IMG/VR virus record: IMGVR_UViG_3300025325_000102
Coordinates: 1-31,591 of that record
Reading direction: 5' to 3' (one strand)
Length of the DNA stretch: 31,591 nucleotides
From: a virus
Shown: positions 28,802 to 31,591 of the stretch, one piece after another
Layout: each line of letters starts with the position of its first letter
How positions within the stretch are numbered: position 1 is the first letter of the stretch
Notes under the pieces: model-generated
Databases searched by the model: none
What the model was told of the DNA's origin: nothing
The model's input: the letters and a program-made list of their open reading frames with translations, nothing else
Made by a program: the position numbers and the translations under genes

Positions 28802-29674
28802 TCACGCCAGCACTTCCGTCCACGTACACATGCAGTGCGGGTGCCGCGGCGGGTGCATGATCACCGCATACGGCCCCACGCCGGCGATGACGAACGGCTG
28901 GTCCAACGGCACTTCCACCCCATCGAGCGGCAAACACATGGGGCATGCGTCCGCTGAAGCCAACCAGCGCTTTCCCGTCACGACTCCGCTCTCCTGGGCC
29001 GCAATCAGCTGCCCCGCATGGACCGCCCGACTGGCCTCCGTAGTGGCGATTCGGAACGCCCGCATGGGATCGTCGAATATCTCCTGCACCCGGGCCGTCA
29101 GCTGGAAGAGTGCCTCACCTCGCTCCAGGCCCGTCGATAGCTCGCGCCGCAAGTCCTGAATCGCCTGCCCCAGCTCGCGCGTGGCGGTCTGGTTGGTCGC
29201 ATCGCAGAACTGGAACACGGCCTGGCGGATCGCCTCCAACACGCGCGGATTGAAGACATCGAACGCGGGGTCGAAGACGTCTAAGAGGCGGTCTTCGGGG
29301 GCACCTTCGTCTTTCAATTCACCCCCACGTGCGTGGGGAAAAGGACGAAGGCGACCCAAGCCGTATCCTGGACGTCGGTTCACCCCCACATGCGTGGGGA
29401 AAAGGTCCTTCCTCTCCCGTATCTGCCTCCTAATCCGCCTCATTGCGCCCCTGATGCCCTCCGCGTAGTACCCGTGCAGTAGCGGTTCCATTGCCGTCGC
29501 CATCGGCTGCGTCCAGTGGTTGAGCGACGGCACCCGCTCGGGATTCTGCCGCAGCTTCGCCAGCACCTCGCGCTGCTGCCGGCGGAAGATGACCCGCAGG
29601 GCGCGGGCGATCTTGCGGCCCGTGGGAATGTCACGGCCATGCCGAGGGTCAATGGTGCGGAGGATGAGTTTCAT
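28802..29674 (-). CDS. MuF-type head morphogenesis protein containing a CRISPR mini-array
   Basis: A 290-residue minor head protein of the SPP1 gp7/Mu gpF class, which binds the portal inside the capsid. The C-terminal MuF domain (about 205-288) shows FRIATTEASRAVHAGQLIAA, KRWLASADACPMCLPLDGVE and a closing HPPRHPHCMCTW; the cysteine and histidine pairs probably bind metal. Residues 91-120 (LFPTHVGVNR through PFPHARGGEL) are encoded entirely by two type I-E-like CRISPR repeats and a spacer, exactly 90 bases, starting and ending on codon borders. The start overlaps the upstream stop (ATGA). The insert falls in the linker between the helical N-terminus and the rest, where it may be tolerated. 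Confidence 0.9.
   Translation of the reverse strand: MKLILRTIDPRHGRDIPTGRKIARALRVIFRRQQREVLAKLRQNPERVPSLNHWTQPMATAMEPLLHGYYAEGIRGAMRRIRRQIRERKDLFPTHVGVNRRPGYGLGRLRPFPHARGGELKDEGAPEDRLLDVFDPAFDVFNPRVLEAIRQAVFQFCDATNQTATRELGQAIQDLRRELSTGLERGEALFQLTARVQEIFDDPMRAFRIATTEASRAVHAGQLIAAQESGVVTGKRWLASADACPMCLPLDGVEVPLDQPFVIAGVGPYAVIMHPPRHPHCMCTWTEVLA
29315..29404 (-). CRISPR. Two-repeat, one-spacer mini CRISPR array inside a head gene
   Basis: Read on the minus strand: repeat 29376..29404 (29 nt, stem CCCCAC-GCAT-GTGGGG, end GTGAACCG), a 32-nt spacer (29344..29375), and repeat 29315..29343 with two kinds of change (loop GCAC, end GTGAATTG), as expected for a degenerate trailer repeat. 29+32+29 is the standard type I-E geometry. 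No cas gene is in the window. The unit is co-directional with the head gene that it interrupts. Confidence 0.85.
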
Positions 29675-29919
29675 TCAACAATTCGCGCTCTAATAGGATT
29701 CGTCAGCGCATCTGGCACCGCCAGCTTCCGTTGCATCTCATCCTCTTCCGCGACCGTCAGGGCATTCCTAGACAACTGGTAGATCGTCAGGAGCAGCTCC
29801 TCTTTGGTCCCATGCGCGGGCCGCCAGTCCCGGATGCCCTGGCAGATGGCTCCCAGGGCTAGCGTCATTTCGATGTAGGGGTTCTTCGGGCCTTTCGCCT
29901 CATCCAATTCACCAGTCAT
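29671..29919 (-). CDS. Small hypothetical protein
   Basis: An 82-residue, mainly helical protein (NPYIEMTLALGAICQGIRDW and EELLLTIYQLSRNALTVAEE). Its stop overlaps the MuF-gene ATG, so the two are coupled. The ribosome site (AGGG, six bases, ATG) is fair. No family is recognised. Position next to portal and MuF suggests a head-assembly accessory. Confidence 0.7.
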   Translation of the reverse strand: MTGELDEAKGPKNPYIEMTLALGAICQGIRDWRPAHGTKEELLLTIYQLSRNALTVAEEDEMQRKLAVPDALTNPIRARIVE

Positions 29920-29932
29920 GTGGCACCCTGGC

Positions 29933-30190
29933 TCAGCCTGCTGCCAGCCTCCGAATTGCTCTCTCCAGGCTCACTAGGCAGTCAAAGCGATCCGTCGTCA
30001 CATCAATCGGGATAAATCCTATCCCTGAACATGAAAGGCATTGATGCCCAGGAGCGATCTCCCCGTTATTCTCGCATGCAACACACGGACGATAGAGCAT
30101 CCTGTAGTCAATCTCCGGCACCGGAGCGCGACATCCGGGTCTTCCGCACCATGGCGTCTTCAGATGAGGAGTGCAAACGCACATCACCAA
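29933..30190 (-). CDS. Cysteine-rich zinc-finger-like protein
   Basis: An 85-residue protein overlapping the portal stop by a few bases. It has three cysteine clusters: MCVCTPHLKTPWCGRPGC at the N-terminus, RPCVACENNGE, and HQCLSCSGIGF. The last two resemble DnaJ-type CxxCxG knuckles and should bind zinc. The C-terminal helix is LVSLERAIRRLAAG. The start may be at 30184 (second Met). Function is unknown; such small zinc proteins are frequent in phage operons. Confidence 0.7.
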   Translation of the reverse strand: MVMCVCTPHLKTPWCGRPGCRAPVPEIDYRMLYRPCVACENNGEIAPGHQCLSCSGIGFIPIDVTTDRFDCLVSLERAIRRLAAG

Positions 30191-31591
30191 TCCTCGCGCC
30201 GCTTCGCCTGCCCATTGCTCAACGCCGACGACAACCGCCCCGGCGGCTTGCCCTCCTCGTCGCCAGGCTGCTGCCCGTTCCGCATCGCCTCCGCCTCGGC
30301 ATCCGCCCGCTCCGCCTCGTCCGCTGCAGCCTGGACCGCCGACAGCTCGGGGAACTGCTCTTCCTCGTTGAGCGGATACTCCTGGATGCCGATCGGCAGC
30401 ATGGGGTTATCGCCCCCGTACTCGTAGGGCGCGTAGCCGATCTCCTGCCGGACCTCGTTGATGGTCAGGACGCCCTTTTCCAGGTAGGCCACATGCTCGG
30501 CCAGTTTCTGCACCGGGTCCTCTTGCGTGCAGTCGTCCCAGTAGACGCGGATGCGGCGCTGCTCGTCATATCGAGGAGCAATTTTGTCCGTGTAGCAATC
30601 CCCCAACATCTTGGTCAGGGGATTGATGGTGTAGCTGCAGAACCAGTTCAGGACCGCGATATTGCTCCCGTAGGTCATGCCGTCAGACGACATCGCCGCC
30701 TGGCGCGGGACGCCGAACAGGCCGAGGATCATGTCCCGCATTTGGTCGGTGCTGGCGGCGAAATCCATCTCCCGAGGGGTCGTCATGTAGGGCTTGACGT
30801 CCTTGACCCCGCCAAGGATGACGGGCCGGCCTGCCTTCGTGGGGCCGCTGAAGCGGCTCATGAACCGCTGCTCAATGCGTTCCAGGTCGTCCTGATTGGG
30901 CTGCACCGTTGTCGGGTCCAGGAGCAGCATCGGCCCCAGCTGAGCGACGTTTTTGAACGCATGATAGCGGCTCTGACTGATCGCCTCATCCTGGTCGATC
31001 CAACGGCTGCCCGCGGTTGTATGGGCCCAGCCGTCGAGTTTGGAGATCGGCGATTTGAATTTGAGATGCACAATCTCGTCTGCCGGCAGGTTCTGAAATC
31101 GAGCCGTCACGTACACGGGCCGAATGTCATAGCTGGTGATAATGCCATCGGAATTCTCGCACCGGGGCCAGACCCAATGGCTCGGCATCACCCAGGCTTC
31201 AGCCGGGAGACCAAGCTTATCCTTCGGCAGCCAGATGTAGGAGTTGCCGGTCAGGTAGAGGAAGATCACCAGCTCTTTCCAGAAGTCACTGGCCGTGTCC
31301 GGCTCGTTGGGGTTCCGGAGCAGTTGCACGAGCCGATGATCCGGCGGCAGCGGCTCCAGGTCCTCGGATTGGGTGATTTGCGTCATGGCCTTGCGGCGCT
31401 GCCGCAGGTCCAGGCCCTTGTAGCGATAGCGACGAGCGCCCTTCAGCCGCCCGTCCATCATGGCGGGCCTGACCACGGCCGCCTGGGGCTGAAGCTGCGC
31501 GATCTTGTTGGCGATGGACCCGATGGCGATGAAGGTCCAGTATTTGTAATGCTGTACCTGCTCGGTCCGGGAATCGGTCCAGGTGTTGCCG
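30184..31591 (-). CDS. Portal protein, partial (N-terminus beyond window)
   Basis: HK97-type portal, cut by the right edge; 469 codons are visible, the first being part of GNTWTDSRTEQVQHYKYWTF. The dodecameric portal is the DNA entry gate. Typical motifs are IAIGSIANKIAQ, YLTGNSYIWLPKD, NLPADEIVHLKFKSP, DEAISQSRYHAFKN, ILGLFGVPRQAAMSSDGMTY and NWFCSYTINPLTKMLGDCYT. A Q/E-rich C-terminal tail ends at 30184. A start inside the window (GTG 31476) is not real because the frame stays open with family-like sequence up to the edge. Terminase genes should lie to the right. Confidence 0.92.
   Translation of the reverse strand, partial: GNTWTDSRTEQVQHYKYWTFIAIGSIANKIAQLQPQAAVVRPAMMDGRLKGARRYRYKGLDLRQRRKAMTQITQSEDLEPLPPDHRLVQLLRNPNEPDTASDFWKELVIFLYLTGNSYIWLPKDKLGLPAEAWVMPSHWVWPRCENSDGIITSYDIRPVYVTARFQNLPADEIVHLKFKSPISKLDGWAHTTAGSRWIDQDEAISQSRYHAFKNVAQLGPMLLLDPTTVQPNQDDLERIEQRFMSRFSGPTKAGRPVILGGVKDVKPYMTTPREMDFAASTDQMRDMILGLFGVPRQAAMSSDGMTYGSNIAVLNWFCSYTINPLTKMLGDCYTDKIAPRYDEQRRIRVYWDDCTQEDPVQKLAEHVAYLEKGVLTINEVRQEIGYAPYEYGGDNPMLPIGIQEYPLNEEEQFPELSAVQAAADEAERADAEAEAMRNGQQPGDEEGKPPGRLSSALSNGQAKRREDW

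Overview
The window is about 31.6 kb of a high-GC tailed-phage genome, most likely an integrated prophage, from a host that looks like a Gemmata-type planctomycete. The host call rests on one cargo protein (12467..13363) that begins with the VEQLEDRLTPAS-type N-terminus common in secreted Gemmataceae proteins. It is an inference, not a match to a named genome. One tail-tube gene, no sheath gene and a tape measure gene indicate a siphovirus with a non-contractile tail. The HK97-like capsid, S78-type prohead protease and MuF-type head protein agree with this.

Layout. On the left, two small minus-strand genes (21..567) diverge from a complete tyrosine integrase (725..1882, plus strand). Everything else reads right to left on the minus strand in textbook order: portal (cut by the right edge), small genes, MuF head protein, ABA-sandwich protein, prohead protease, major capsid protein, head/decoration genes, connector, head closure, gp10-like neck protein, tail terminator, tail tube, tail assembly chaperone with a clear -1 frameshift site, tape measure, a tail protein, fibre and membrane genes, a cargo region, then LamG-type and repeat-rich fibre genes next to the integrase. 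Terminase would lie beyond the right edge. Most genes are a few bases apart or overlap by ATGA, TAATG or TAGTG.

The most interesting signal is a type I-E-like CRISPR repeat present three times. One copy stands alone in a structured 144-bp intergenic gap (23500..23528, plus orientation). Two copies enclose a 32-nt spacer and lie in frame inside the MuF head gene (29315..29404, minus orientation). The 29-32-29 geometry is exactly that of type I-E and adds exactly 30 codons. Phage-borne solitary repeats and mini-arrays are known as RNA anti-CRISPRs or as tools of inter-virus conflict. A mini-array written inside an essential virion gene is unusual.

Other points of interest: a signal peptide separated by one in-frame UGA from a trypsin-like protease that carries a 17-triplet collagen-like stalk, sitting behind its own terminator and promoter; an RTX-like protein with a host-type N-terminus; a lone plus-strand membrane-protein gene in the tail operon; two places where coding signal jumps to the +1 frame; strong hairpins in the capsid-gene leader; and two fibre genes that share N- and C-terminal modules around unrelated repeat-rich centres. 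No endolysin, holin, repressor, tRNA or reverse transcriptase was recognised.
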